From contig NZ_JAQGNQ010000123.1 in the NCBI RefSeq assembly GCF_028291745.1, positions 1 to 56,666 on the forward strand: a stretch of DNA of 56,666 nucleotides, in the 5' to 3' direction. The DNA is from Ramlibacter sp. GTDB taxonomy: Bacteria; Pseudomonadota; Gammaproteobacteria; Burkholderiales; Burkholderiaceae_C. The notes beneath the pieces are model-generated. The model worked only from the letters and a program-made list of their open reading frames with translations, did not search any database and had not been told where the DNA came from. Of the stretch, positions 49,456 to 56,666 are shown piece by piece. Positions within the stretch are counted from its first letter, which is position 1; the number at the start of each line of letters is the position of its first letter. A program made the position numbers and the translations under genes.

Positions 49456-50679
49456 CTAACCCGCCGACGGCGCTGAGGGCCGCGGCGCCCTGCGCTTGGT
49501 ATTGCGATGCAGGAAGTGCCGCGCCACCGCCATCGCGATCACCCCCGCGACTGCCGACGCACCCGCCATTGCGCTCTCGCTACGCGGCACCGGTTCCGGC
49601 GGTCGCGTCTGCCGCATCTTCTGGCGGTTTTCGCGCAGGCGCTGGGCGCCCGCGAGCGGCGGCTCCGCGTCGCCGTGCTGGTCCTTCTTCTTCTCGGCGT
49701 TGGTCGCAGCTTCGTCCGCCTGCGCCTTCGTCGCGGCCACCGGCGGCACCGGCTGCTTTGCCTTGGGCAGCTTCTCGGCAGGGATGCCCTGGGCGGCCGT
49801 GGCTTCGGTCATCGCGAGCGCATGGTGCGCCGCCTTCGAGCCGTGTTCCTGCGCATAGACCTTGGTGAACTCGGCCCCCAGCAGGAAGATCTGCGCGGCG
49901 TAGTAGACCCAGGCGATCAGCACCACCAGCGAGCCCGCGGCGGCGAAGGACTGCGTCATGTTGCTCTTGCCCAGATACAGGCCGATCAGGAACTTGCCGA
50001 TCTCGAACAGGACCGCGGTCGTGAAAGCGCCGACCCACACGTCGCGCCAGTTGATGTGCGTGTTGGGCAGCAGCTTGTAGATCATCGCGAACAGCACCGT
50101 CGCGATGCCGAGCGAGATGACGATGTTCACGACCTGTACCAGCACGGCGGCGCCCGGCATCAGGCCGCCCGCGAGATCGCCGAAGGCGGCGGCCGCGGCG
50201 CTCACGAGCAGCGAGACCATCAGCAGGAACACCAGCCCCAGGATCAGGCCAAAGGACAGCAGCCGCGCGCGCAGCATGGCGATGATGCCGCCGGGCTTTT
50301 CCGAAGGCGGGATGTGCCAGATGCGGTCGAGCGAGCTTTGCAGTTCGGTGAACACGCTGGTGGCGCCCAGGATCAGCACGAACACGCTGACGACGCCGGC
50401 GACCAGGCCCTTGTGGATGTCGCTCGATGCGGCGACCAGGCTCTGCACCAGCGTCGCACCCTGCTGTCCGATCAAGCCGCTCAGCTGCGCGGCGATCTGC
50501 CCTTGCACGGCCTCGCGACCGAACACCGCCCCGGCGATGGCGATCACGATCACCAGCAGCGGCGCGAGCGAAAATACCGTGTAGTAGGAGATCGCCGCGC
50601 CCATGCTGGGGGCGTAGTCGTCGGACCAGGCCTTGGCCGACCGCACGAACAGCTGCATCAGGTGTCTGGGATTCATCAT
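49456..50679 (-). CDS. YihY/BrkB-family inner-membrane protein
   Basis: A 407-residue protein with six central helices of the YihY (formerly ribonuclease BN) family: GAAISYYTVFSLAPLLVIVIAIAG region near the start and VLIAWVYYAAQIFLLGAEFTKVYA near residue 280. The family's role is uncertain. The C-terminal ~110 residues are unusual: a long charged Ala/Glu/Lys/Pro-rich stretch and one further hydrophobic segment (AMAGASAVAGVIAMAVARHFL). Two adjacent Met codons (50679 and 50676) can start; AGGAG lies ten bases upstream. It is convergent with the coiled-coil gene, 50 bp apart. Confidence 0.88.
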   Translation of the reverse strand: MMNPRHLMQLFVRSAKAWSDDYAPSMGAAISYYTVFSLAPLLVIVIAIAGAVFGREAVQGQIAAQLSGLIGQQGATLVQSLVAASSDIHKGLVAGVVSVFVLILGATSVFTELQSSLDRIWHIPPSEKPGGIIAMLRARLLSFGLILGLVFLLMVSLLVSAAAAAFGDLAGGLMPGAAVLVQVVNIVISLGIATVLFAMIYKLLPNTHINWRDVWVGAFTTAVLFEIGKFLIGLYLGKSNMTQSFAAAGSLVVLIAWVYYAAQIFLLGAEFTKVYAQEHGSKAAHHALAMTEATAAQGIPAEKLPKAKQPVPPVAATKAQADEAATNAEKKKDQHGDAEPPLAGAQRLRENRQKMRQTRPPEPVPRSESAMAGASAVAGVIAMAVARHFLHRNTKRRAPRPSAPSAG

Positions 50680-50975
50680 GGCGGGACGGCTCCTGCTTGC
50701 GTCCTGCCCGTTGTAGCGGTGCGAGTGACGCGGTCGTGTCATCCAGGACTTGCAGGCCGCGTCGGCCGACTCGCCAAGGATGATCACCGAAGGTTTACGA
50801 AAACGATTGTCGCAGCGGTGATGGCTTCGTCGCGTGGACGCTGCGCAGCGTGGAAACCCAGTCCGGTCAGATGGGAACTTTCTTCTGACGGGAACCGACT
50901 CTGCTAGGGCGATGCCGACAGGGCTTGCAGCCATATTCCTACTGCCGCGCAGCGACCCACGCTTAATCTTGCTTC
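50680..50975. other. Gap upstream of the YihY gene
   Basis: About 296 bp between divergent starts. The YihY promoter must lie here. I see no clear -35/-10 pair, dyad or RNA gene. Confidence 0.35.
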
Positions 50976-51167
50976 ATGTCATCAGTAGTTCGACACCAGC
51001 CTCTGCGCGTGCGCGTCGGGGCTCCTTCCGTTGCCCGCACCGGCCACACCGACGTCCAAGGCGAGACGCCCACGGGGCTTCTCGCCAGCCGCGCCTTCTG
51101 GCTGGGAGGCCTGGCGTCCGTCGGGCTCTGGAGTCTCGTGGTGCTCGCGCTGGTCCGGGCGTTCTGA
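50976..51167 (+). CDS. Possible 63-residue single-helix membrane protein
   Basis: A polar N-terminal half and one convincing membrane helix (LGGLASVGLWSLVVLALVRAF, end of the protein). There is no strong ribosome site and no recognised family; the clean hydrophobic end and the free space between neighbours are the only support. Convergent with the NarL-type regulator, 30 bp apart. Confidence 0.4.
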   Translation: MSSVVRHQPLRVRVGAPSVARTGHTDVQGETPTGLLASRAFWLGGLASVGLWSLVVLALVRAF

Positions 51168-51197
51168 GCCTTTGCGGGGTGCGCCCCGCGACCCCTG

Positions 51198-51842
51198 TCA
51201 GGGCTTCACCAGCCCCTTGCGGACGGCGTACAGCGTGAGGCTGGCAATGTCGTTCAGCCCGAGGCGCTCCATGATGCGGGCGCGGTGCGCGTCCACCGTC
51301 TTGGAGCTCAGTCCCAGTTCGAAGCCGATCTCCTTGGCGGAACGGCCACGGGCCATCATGGTCAGCACCTCGACCTGGCGTTCCGTCAATTCCTGGCCCG
51401 CCTCGGGTTCGGTCGGTTTCAACAACTGCTGCGTAATGGCGGCGCTGAAGTAGGAACCGGTCAGCACGACCGAGCGCAGCGCCTGCTCGAGTTCGTGCGC
51501 CGACGAGCCCTTGAGCACATAGCCGTCGGCGCCGCTGGCGACCGCGCGCTTGATGAAATCGGCGGTGTCGTACATCGAAAGCACCAGCACGGGCAGCTGC
51601 GGATACTGCGCCTTGATGCGCGCGAGTGCAGTGAGGCCGTCCAGACGGGGCATGGAGATGTCGGTCACCACCACGTCCGGCAGATGTCCGGTGAGCAGCG
51701 CGAGCAGCTCGTGGCCATCGCGCGCCTCGCCGACCACCCGCACTCCCGGGATGGCGAGCAGCAGCGCCTTGATGCCCGTGCGCACCAGGTCGTGATCGTC
51801 CGCCAACACGACTTCAATGCTGTCAGGACCGGTGGAGATCAT
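51198..51842 (-). CDS. NarL/FixJ-type response regulator
   Basis: A 214-residue two-component regulator. Receiver: acidic Asp15/Asp16 in LADDHDLV, phospho-acceptor Asp61 in VVTDISMPRLDG, Lys111 in VLKGSS. Output: LuxR-type helix-turn-helix LTERQVEVLTMMARG and GLSSKTVDAHRARIMERL (about 150-195). It should bind DNA as a dimer when phosphorylated. The ATG at 51840-51842 gives a normal start. No sensor kinase gene is near, so it is an orphan here. Divergent from ligD with 120 bp between. Confidence 0.93.
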   Translation of the reverse strand: MISTGPDSIEVVLADDHDLVRTGIKALLLAIPGVRVVGEARDGHELLALLTGHLPDVVVTDISMPRLDGLTALARIKAQYPQLPVLVLSMYDTADFIKRAVASGADGYVLKGSSAHELEQALRSVVLTGSYFSAAITQQLLKPTEPEAGQELTERQVEVLTMMARGRSAKEIGFELGLSSKTVDAHRARIMERLGLNDIASLTLYAVRKGLVKP

Positions 51843-51962
51843 CGCGATACGGGAGTGTCTGCATGGATCATATGACGCAGGTGCTTGCATTTGGCGCCAC
51901 TGCGCGCGTCAGCAGCGGCAGTCCTACAACTGGCACCCAGCGTACGTTCGTAGCATCGGGCG

Positions 51963-53861
51963 ATGCCAGGCGCGCGCGCGAACCGTCCCCTGCCGAGTGG
52001 AGCCGTTGCGGCTGCGCTGCCGCACGAGTTTTCGCCGGAACTGGCGACGCGGGTCGACCAGCCGCTGGCGGGTGACTGGATCTACGAGATCAAGTTCGAT
52101 GGTTATCGCATGCTCGCGCGCATCGACTGCCGTGACGTGCGCCTGGTGACACGGCGCGGCAACGACTGGACCGCGCGCTTTCCGGTCCTGCGCAAGGCGC
52201 TTGCCGCGGCGAAGCTGCCGGCCGGCTGGTACGACGGCGAGATCGTGCTGCTGGACGAGGGCGGCACACCGAGCTTCAACGGCCTGCAGAACGCGATCGA
52301 GAGCAACCGCAACGACCCCATCGTCTTCTATCTTTTCGACGTCCCCTGGTGCGACGGTCACGATCTGCGTCGCGTGCCGGTGGAACAGCGACGGGCGCTG
52401 CTGCAGGCCCTGTTCGAGGAAAGCGCGCAGCTTCGATTCAGCCAGGAGATCGCCGCCGAGGCGGGTGCGATCCTGCATTCGGCCCGCCAGCTGGGCCTGG
52501 AGGGCGTGATCGGCAAGCGGCGCGGCTCACCGTATGTGCAGCGCCGCTGCGACGACTGGATCAAGCTCAAATGCAGCTTGCGCCAGGAGTTCGTGATCGG
52601 TGGATTCACCTGGCCGGACAATTCGCGCCCGAACGGAATCGGCGCGCTGCTGGTCGGCACGCATGACGAGGCCGGCCTCCTGCAGTACGCCGGCAAGGTC
52701 GGCACGGGCTATACCGGTGAGGTCTCCGCGGCGTTGCGTCAGCGCCTGGAGGGCATGGCGCAGAAGAAGCGGCCGTTCGCCGGACCCACGGGCCACGACC
52801 GCCATGCGACCTGGGTGCGTCCCGACCTGGTGTGCGAAGTCGCGTACAACGAATGGCCGAAGGGGGCGAGCCTGCGGCACGCGTCCTTCAAGGGGCTGCG
52901 CGAGGACAAGGCAGCGACCGCCGTGGTGCCCGAGCCGCCGAAGCGGCCGGCGTGGGTTTCGCCGGCAGCCGCGCTCGCCCCGCGCGAGCTCGTGAGGATC
53001 ACGCACGGCGATCGCGTGCTGGACCCGGCTACCGGCATCACGAAACGGGAGCTGGTCACCTGGTACGCGCAGGCGGCGGCGTGGGCACTGCCGCACCTGA
53101 AGGGGCGTCACATCTTCGTGCGGCGGGCGCCGGCCGGCGTCGCCAAGACCATGGTCTTCCAGGAACATCCCCAAGGCATGCGCGGCCTGCACGGCACCGA
53201 CCCGGCGCTTTGGCCGGGCCATGAGCCGGCGATCTCCATCGCCACGCCCGAGGACCTGGTGGCTGCGGCACAGCTGGACATCATCGAACTGCACACCTGG
53301 AACAGCACCGCGGCCGCGATCGAGCTGCCGGACCGCATGATGCTCGATCTGGATCCCGGTGATGACGTGCCATGGCGGCAGGTGCAGGAGGCGGCGCTGT
53401 TGGTCCGCTCGCTGCTCGAGGACCTCGGGCTGCGCTGCTGGCTGAAGACCAGCGGCGGCAAGGGCCTGCACCTGGCCGTCCCGCTGAAGCCGGAGCGCGA
53501 TCACCGCGAGGTGAAGGCGATCGCCCGCGCGATCGTGGAGCATCTCGCCCGCACCATCCCGCAACGCTTCGTCGCCAGGAGCGGCGCGGGCCACCGAGTC
53601 GGCCGCGTGTTCGTGGACTACCTGCGCAACGGGCCGGCGCAGACAACGGTCGCGGCGTTTTCGGCGCGCGCGCGAGCCGGAATGGGCGTGTCGGTGACGA
53701 TCGGGTGGGACGAGCTGGATGCGGTGGGGTCCGGCGACCAATGGAACGTCAGGACGGCTGCCGATTTCCTCGCCGGCCGCATGGATCCCTGGGCGGGGTA
53801 TTGGCGGAGTCGACAGAGCCTGGAGAAGGCGGCGGACTTGTTGAAGGTCGGAAAGGAGTAG
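51963..53861 (+). CDS. ligD: ATP-dependent DNA ligase LigD (ligase and polymerase domains only)
   Basis: LigD ends bacterial non-homologous end joining with Ku. The 632-residue product has an N-terminal adenylation domain with Lys44 in EIKFDGYR, LEGVIGKRRGSPY and WIKLKC, an OB fold, and a C-terminal primase-type polymerase domain (from about 345) with ELVRITHGDRVLDP, DRMMLDLDPGDD (metal Asp pair) and KTSGGKGLHLAVPL. The 3'-phosphoesterase domain present in the longest LigDs is missing at the N-terminus. No ku gene is in the window. ATG 51963 gives a plausible short leader. A hairpin overlaps the stop. Confidence 0.93.
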   Translation: MPGARANRPLPSGAVAAALPHEFSPELATRVDQPLAGDWIYEIKFDGYRMLARIDCRDVRLVTRRGNDWTARFPVLRKALAAAKLPAGWYDGEIVLLDEGGTPSFNGLQNAIESNRNDPIVFYLFDVPWCDGHDLRRVPVEQRRALLQALFEESAQLRFSQEIAAEAGAILHSARQLGLEGVIGKRRGSPYVQRRCDDWIKLKCSLRQEFVIGGFTWPDNSRPNGIGALLVGTHDEAGLLQYAGKVGTGYTGEVSAALRQRLEGMAQKKRPFAGPTGHDRHATWVRPDLVCEVAYNEWPKGASLRHASFKGLREDKAATAVVPEPPKRPAWVSPAAALAPRELVRITHGDRVLDPATGITKRELVTWYAQAAAWALPHLKGRHIFVRRAPAGVAKTMVFQEHPQGMRGLHGTDPALWPGHEPAISIATPEDLVAAAQLDIIELHTWNSTAAAIELPDRMMLDLDPGDDVPWRQVQEAALLVRSLLEDLGLRCWLKTSGGKGLHLAVPLKPERDHREVKAIARAIVEHLARTIPQRFVARSGAGHRVGRVFVDYLRNGPAQTTVAAFSARARAGMGVSVTIGWDELDAVGSGDQWNVRTAADFLAGRMDPWAGYWRSRQSLEKAADLLKVGKE

Positions 53862-53880
53862 GGCGCTTGCGCTAGCGCCC
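53861..53880 (+). terminator. Hairpin at the end of ligD
   Basis: GGGCGCT-TGCGCT-AGCGCCC, a 7-bp stem starting on the last base of the ligD stop. It is followed by an A-run, so as a terminator it would better serve the minus strand; for ligD it may be only an end hairpin. Confidence 0.4.
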
Positions 53881-53931
53881 GAAAAAAACAGAAAGGGTCT
53901 GCTTCCACATGGGTGGCAAGGGACCCGAGTC

Positions 53932-53980
53932 TGGTGCCGGAGAGAGGAATCGAACCCCCGACCTTCTCATTACGAATGAG
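53932..53980 (-). repeat. 3' fragment of a tRNA-Thr(CGU) gene, probable island attachment remnant
   Basis: On the minus strand these 49 bases are the anticodon arm (CTCATTCGTAATGAG, anticodon CGT), variable loop, T arm and 3' acceptor ending CACCA of a tRNA-Thr. No 5' half (acceptor strand, D arm) exists upstream. It differs from the intact tRNA-Thr at 55645 by paired changes in the anticodon stem, so it stems from another copy. A tRNA 3' half starting at the anticodon is the typical duplicated attachment core of integrative elements. On the minus strand it would mark the distal (left) end of an island whose intact tRNA lies further right. Confidence 0.7.
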
Positions 53981-54136
53981 TTTCGGGTAGAGGTGAAGAC
54001 GATCCAGGACAACTCACCGCAATGAAATCAATGAGTTAGCGACATTTTAGCGCATGGATTGGTCGGCGATAATGTCGGTTCCTGCGCTTGTTGTGCCAGG
54101 GCTGTGCCACAAAACCTTGGAAAGTCCCCCGGCGCC

Positions 54137-54610
54137 ATGCCGATTGCATTTACGCAGACCGTCCATCCCATCGATTTCAGTGTTCTTTCGGGCAACCAGT
54201 TCGGGCGTTTTGTGTTTGCGACACTGCTGCGAATGCAACCTTGGCACGTGCTTGATTAATTTGGCCAATCCGGCGCCGACGGGGGGCGTGACATCGTTTG
54301 TGTCCGCGACGATGCCTACGGCCGAGAAGAGACTGTCGTTGTCGCGTGCGCCAACTGGAAGAAGTTCACCTTGAACAAGGGCAAGGCCGACGGAGCCTGC
54401 GTGAGATCTTCGGCAAGAAGCTTGGTGTTGATCTTCGAACGTCGAGATCTGAGGAGACGAGTCATGTCCAAAGACAAGTTTAAGCAGGCCCTCGATGCGG
54501 TCGCCAAGCTCGCGACGGTGTGGAATCCGGACGATTCCGGCCTTCTGCGGGCCAAAGCCATTAGCGCCTCGGTGGTAACATTTCCAGATTCTTTGAGCTG
54601 TGCCAGCTGA
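54137..54610 (+). pseudogene. Broken PD-(D/E)XK/Mrr-like nuclease gene
   Basis: One frame from ATG 54137 to TGA 54610 is interrupted by TAA at 54257-54259. Across the stop the sense continues: QFGRFVFATLLRMQPWHVLD, stop, FGQSGADGGRDIVCVRDDA and VVACANWKKFTL, which reads like an Mrr-type restriction nuclease core (GxDGGRD, then xCxxWK). After about 54385 the sequence no longer fits and a frame loss is likely. Inside its end a 48-residue ORF (ATG 54464, MSKDKFKQALDA) has GAGGAG seven bases upstream and may be the start of a second, truncated gene. It probably is a relic of a defence gene in the island. Confidence 0.55.
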
Positions 54611-54636
54611 TTAAGCGCTTGGCTGAGGGTCAACAT
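54316..54636 (-). CDS. Possible second gene of a small minus-strand operon
   Basis: A 106-residue frame that starts 3 bp after the stop of the 146-residue gene, with AAGGAG nine bases before its ATG, which supports the start. MLTLSQALNQLAQLKESGNV looks protein-like; the second half becomes low quality and runs antisense to the broken nuclease gene, so the gene may be truncated or false. No family recognised. Confidence 0.4.
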   Translation of the reverse strand: MLTLSQALNQLAQLKESGNVTTEALMALARRRPESSGFHTVASLATASRACLNLSLDMTRLLRSRRSKINTKLLAEDLTQAPSALPLFKVNFFQLAHATTTVSSRP

Positions 54637-54639
54637 TGC

Positions 54640-55080
54640 TCAGATCTCCTTCCCAGTCACCGCGTCGATTAGGATCAAGAGACCGCGCTTATAGTCCGAC
54701 GCTACGCCGTAATCCTTGTATTCACACAGCGCCTCTTTGATGCGCGCAGTCGTGGCCGCATCTGGATTACTAAGTCCTCGCCCAACCTGGAAGGCAATAG
54801 AACGGGTAATGGCAACTTCGTCCTGGGAGATTTCTCTTTGAGACAGCAGATAGGTAGTCCAATAGTAGTAGCCTTTTCGATCAATAAATGACCAGTAGTC
54901 TTCATTGTGAGAATCGATAGTATGCCCCCCGCCCTGACGGACAAGCACCATGTCATTCTCGCGATCGATAGTCCATACGTTCCGATCACTAGCGCCAATC
55001 TTCAGCCTCACGCGAGCTTCCCGGAAGAATTCAGATGGCTCCGATTCAACTGGCGGAACATATTCATTCACGAACGGCAT
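54640..55080 (-). CDS. Hypothetical protein of the accessory region
   Basis: A 146-residue soluble protein with no motif I recognise. It has a good ribosome site (CAGGAGATT, then ATG). It is rich in Asp, Glu, Arg and Tyr (EDYWSFIDRKGYYYW) and ends in GLLILIDAVTGKEI. Base composition is clearly lower in GC than the neighbouring core genes, a sign of horizontal transfer. A possible second gene follows at 3 bp, so the pair could be an accessory two-gene unit; small immunity or antitoxin-type roles are only a guess. Confidence 0.6.
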   Translation of the reverse strand: MPFVNEYVPPVESEPSEFFREARVRLKIGASDRNVWTIDRENDMVLVRQGGGHTIDSHNEDYWSFIDRKGYYYWTTYLLSQREISQDEVAITRSIAFQVGRGLSNPDAATTARIKEALCEYKDYGVASDYKRGLLILIDAVTGKEI

Positions 55081-55285
55081 GCAATCTCCTGCTTGTTTGT
55101 TTAACCAGATTCATCTCGAGTGCATCAACCCCATTGATGGATCCATTGCAATCCATATGTCGAAGATGTTCGGGACGCACCTATCGCCTGGAGCATCCAT
55201 CATCTCTCCCTCAAACTCTCACTTCCCGCCCTCTGTATTGGCGAGAGCAGATACTCGATCACCCGCCGCTTCCCGGGTAAGCGAA
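55081..55285. other. Low-GC gap in the accessory region
   Basis: About 200 bp of lower GC than the core genes, upstream of the minus-strand hypothetical gene. TTGATG with TTAAAC 18 bp further on (minus strand, about 55099-55128) is a weak candidate promoter for that gene. No other feature is seen. Confidence 0.3.
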
Positions 55286-55561
55286 GTGCATCGAACGACC
55301 ACCCTTGAGGGCAAGTGCACCATCGAAGAGGCAATAGAGGCCCTGCGTGCCGTCGCGTTCGACGACTTTGGCGACGTTAATGCTCGCGGGTTGGCGGCGC
55401 TGCGGCGTCGCGGCCTCGGTGCCCGGGAGGGTGGCAGCCCCTATGACTGCGAGGAACAGGGCGTCGTCGTCCATGCGCATGACCTGCAGTTGTTCATGAA
55501 ATCGGTTGACGGTTGCGGGGCAGATTTTTGGCGCAGTTGTGGCGCATTTTCGCCTAGGTGA
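55286..55561 (+). pseudogene. Possible gene fragment
   Basis: A stretch of about 91 residues whose codon third positions are about three-quarters G or C, as expected of real genes here: IEEAIEALRAVAFDDFGDV, ARGLAALRRRGLGA, HAHDLQLFMKSVDG. No ribosome site or convincing start is present (GTG 55286 is the nearest), so it is probably a truncated remnant. No family recognised. The opposite strand is also open but fits codon use less well. Confidence 0.35.
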
Positions 55562-55644
55562 GTGGCCCTTTTTTGGTGACTCGCAGAGCCGTACCTTACG
55601 CTCGCGCGACCGTGCGCCCAAGAGCACGCTATACTTCGAGGCTG

Positions 55645-55720
55645 GCCGGAATAGCTCAGTTGGTAGAGCAGCGCATTCGTAATGCGAAGGTCGGGGGTTC
55701 GACTCCTCTTTCCGGCACCA
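55645..55720 (+). tRNA. tRNA-Thr (anticodon CGU)
   Basis: A complete 76-base cloverleaf: acceptor GCCGGAA paired with TTCCGGC, D arm GCTCAGTTGGTAGAGC, anticodon arm CGCATTCGTAATGCG with anticodon CGT, T arm GGGGGTTCGACTCC, encoded CCA end. TATACT ten bases upstream (55630-55635) is a good -10 box. A 13-bp hairpin follows. Confidence 0.97.
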
Positions 55721-55728
55721 CTTGCTTC

Positions 55729-55758
55729 TTTGACTGGCCGCGTGAGCGGCCAGTCAAA
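55729..55758 (+). terminator. Hairpin downstream of tRNA-Thr
   Basis: TTTGACTGGCCGC-GTGA-GCGGCCAGTCAAA, a perfect 13-bp stem 8 bp after the tRNA. It ends in A rather than T, but the strong stem and place make it the likely transcript end. Confidence 0.65.
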
Positions 55759-56395
55759 CTTGTCTGTTCACTAGGCTGTGGGGACGTGTGGTTCGCGAAG
55801 TCTACGGTCCTTGATCTTCGTTGCCTGCCGTTGCGGCTTTCCGGCCGGGCGTAGGGACTTGCAGCGGCGGCTGGAGTCGCCGGTGCCACAGCAGTCCAGT
55901 GAGTGCCGTAGCAGGTCTGGCCTGACGTGAGATCTCCGTCCACGGCGCTCTAGCCCTCGGCAACGGTAGCCACTGGTGCAAGTGCTTGCAATGCCGCTTG
56001 TAGCGGTGCCCTTGGTGGTCCGCAATCCGCTTGCCGGGCAGTCACGCTCTCAGAACGCCTTTTTAATGCTCAGGTTTGCCACGGTCCGGGCCTGCCTGGC
56101 GCAGGCCCTCCGCCGGCAAGGTCGCCGCGTCAACTGACCGGCCGAGATTATTGCCGCTAATAAAGTGAGCCTTTTCATCGATTCTGATTTCAGTCGGTGG
56201 TCAAGACTTCCAAGTCATTCGGCGGGCGCGAATCCCGGCCTCTGCTACTTCCTTGATTGGCGAACGTAAGATTGCGACTGCTGGACGAGTCGCGCGGCAC
56301 GGCCCTTAATTCCTCGCCGAAATTGACCCTGTCCCAGGATTCAGTACCGCTCAGAAGTAGAAACTTCCGGCTCTTCGGGGATCACCGTTGCCGGC
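55759..56395. other. Degenerate region right of tRNA-Thr
   Basis: About 640 bp with no ORF of good quality on either strand. Composition is mixed and several frames carry stops every 60-100 bases. I see no RNA gene, repeat or att copy of the tRNA 3' end. It probably is decayed island DNA. Confidence 0.4.
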
Positions 56396-56400
56396 TTAGG

Positions 56401-56500
56401 CCGGCAACGGCGGGCGAATTCGGCGGGTGCGATCCAGTCTAGCGCGGAGTGGGGGCGGCGCTCGTTGTAGTCGCTGCGCTAGGCGATCTCGGTATCGATA
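56401..56500 (-). pseudogene. Remnant of an IS3-family transposase (OrfB C-terminus)
   Basis: On the minus strand the segment reads EIA, stop, RSDYNERRPHSALDWIAPAEF, the well-known C-terminal strip of IS3-group transposases (xWxxDYNxxRPHSxLxxxTPxEF). The TAG stands where Trp is normal. The catalytic DDE core does not continue intact to the right as far as the window shows. A dead insertion-sequence scrap, in keeping with an old mobile region. Confidence 0.8.
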
Positions 56501-56666
56501 CCCGGCTGCAAGGGCATAAATTGCCGGCAACCGATCCGAAAAACATATGCGATCGTGGGCGGCGCTGCGTTGGCGTGCAGATCGAGATGACCATGGCGCT
56601 GAGGCTGAACGGGCCGCGGGAGGCAATCTCTGCGGCCATCCGGTCGGTGCTGCTGGAGTTGCCGGC
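56501..56666. other. Right edge of window, unassigned
   Basis: No gene can be supported. A plus-strand frame from about 56590 (MALRLNGPREAISAAIR) is open to the edge and could be a gene start, but 25 residues are too few to judge. Confidence 0.25.

Noticed and set aside
55259..55627. Minus-strand frame opposite the possible gene fragment
   Set aside because: Codon third-position composition fits the plus strand better, and there is no good start.
53932..55720. Direct attL/attR pair formed by the two tRNA-Thr sequences
   Set aside because: They are inverted with respect to each other and differ in the anticodon stem.
55656..55943. Minus-strand frame across the tRNA-Thr gene
   Set aside because: It covers the tRNA and its hairpin; no coding features.
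1..56666. CRISPR arrays or cas genes
   Set aside because: No regularly spaced direct repeats and no Cas-like proteins were seen.

Overview
The window is a high-GC, gene-dense chromosomal segment that looks like a betaproteobacterium of the order Burkholderiales, most likely Comamonadaceae (Variovorax/Ramlibacter-like). This rests on the accC-prmA-DUF3426-PfkB order, two Bug-type solute receptors of tripartite tricarboxylate transporters, a one-piece indolepyruvate ferredoxin oxidoreductase, and a PaaR-type operator before paaABCDE. No species can be named from the sequence alone.

Layout. 1-6.5 kb: end of accC, prmA, a zinc-ribbon DUF3426 protein, a PfkB kinase, an SDR oxidoreductase and a metallo-beta-lactamase-fold lipoprotein. 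6.6-11.3 kb: a complete branched-chain amino-acid-type ABC transporter on the minus strand (livG-livF-livK-livH-livM), with a strong hairpin between the receptor gene and the permeases. 11.6-14.9 kb: a selenoneine-type cluster, senB-senC (selD-like) divergent from senA (EgtB-like), with start codons that overlap face to face. 15.0-19.4 kb: a transglutaminase-fold protein, merT-merP, a TlpA-like thioredoxin, a DUF1345 membrane protein and a dihaem lipoprotein cytochrome. 19.5-28.2 kb: a sugar-acid catabolic region: LysR regulator, two Bug receptors, a UxaA/GarD-type dehydratase, a DHDPS-type aldolase/dehydratase and an IlvD/Edd dehydratase, interrupted by two small exported proteins. 28.2-33 kb: cytochrome b561, two MFS transporters, an aldo/keto reductase and a small membrane protein. 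33-37.3 kb: fused indolepyruvate ferredoxin oxidoreductase and its divergent Lrp/AsnC regulator, followed by four small membrane proteins (37.3-39.0 kb). 39.0-43.6 kb: the phenylacetyl-CoA epoxidase operon paaABCDE with its TetR regulator, led by a promoter and a perfect 14-bp operator; a 110-bp inverted-repeat element sits between paaA and paaB. 44-51.9 kb: an extradiol dioxygenase, an orphan molybdopterin subunit, a single-domain receiver protein, an unrecognised coiled-coil protein with PD-(D/E)XK-like residues, a YihY protein and a NarL-type regulator. 52-53.9 kb: LigD without its phosphoesterase domain.

From about 53.93 kb to the end the character changes: a 3' fragment of a tRNA-Thr gene on the minus strand, a broken nuclease-like gene, lower-GC hypothetical genes, an intact tRNA-Thr(CGU), and a decayed IS3-family transposase end. 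This looks like the eroded left end of a tRNA-targeted genomic island.

The most interesting items are the selenoneine cluster (with mercury-transport genes 1.2 kb further on), the repeat-bearing nuclease-like protein at 47.8-49.4 kb next to a degenerate receiver, the lone molybdenum hydroxylase subunit, the Lys-to-Arg change in the LivF Walker A motif, and the palindromic repeat elements. All functional statements are read from motifs and gene context; no database search was possible.
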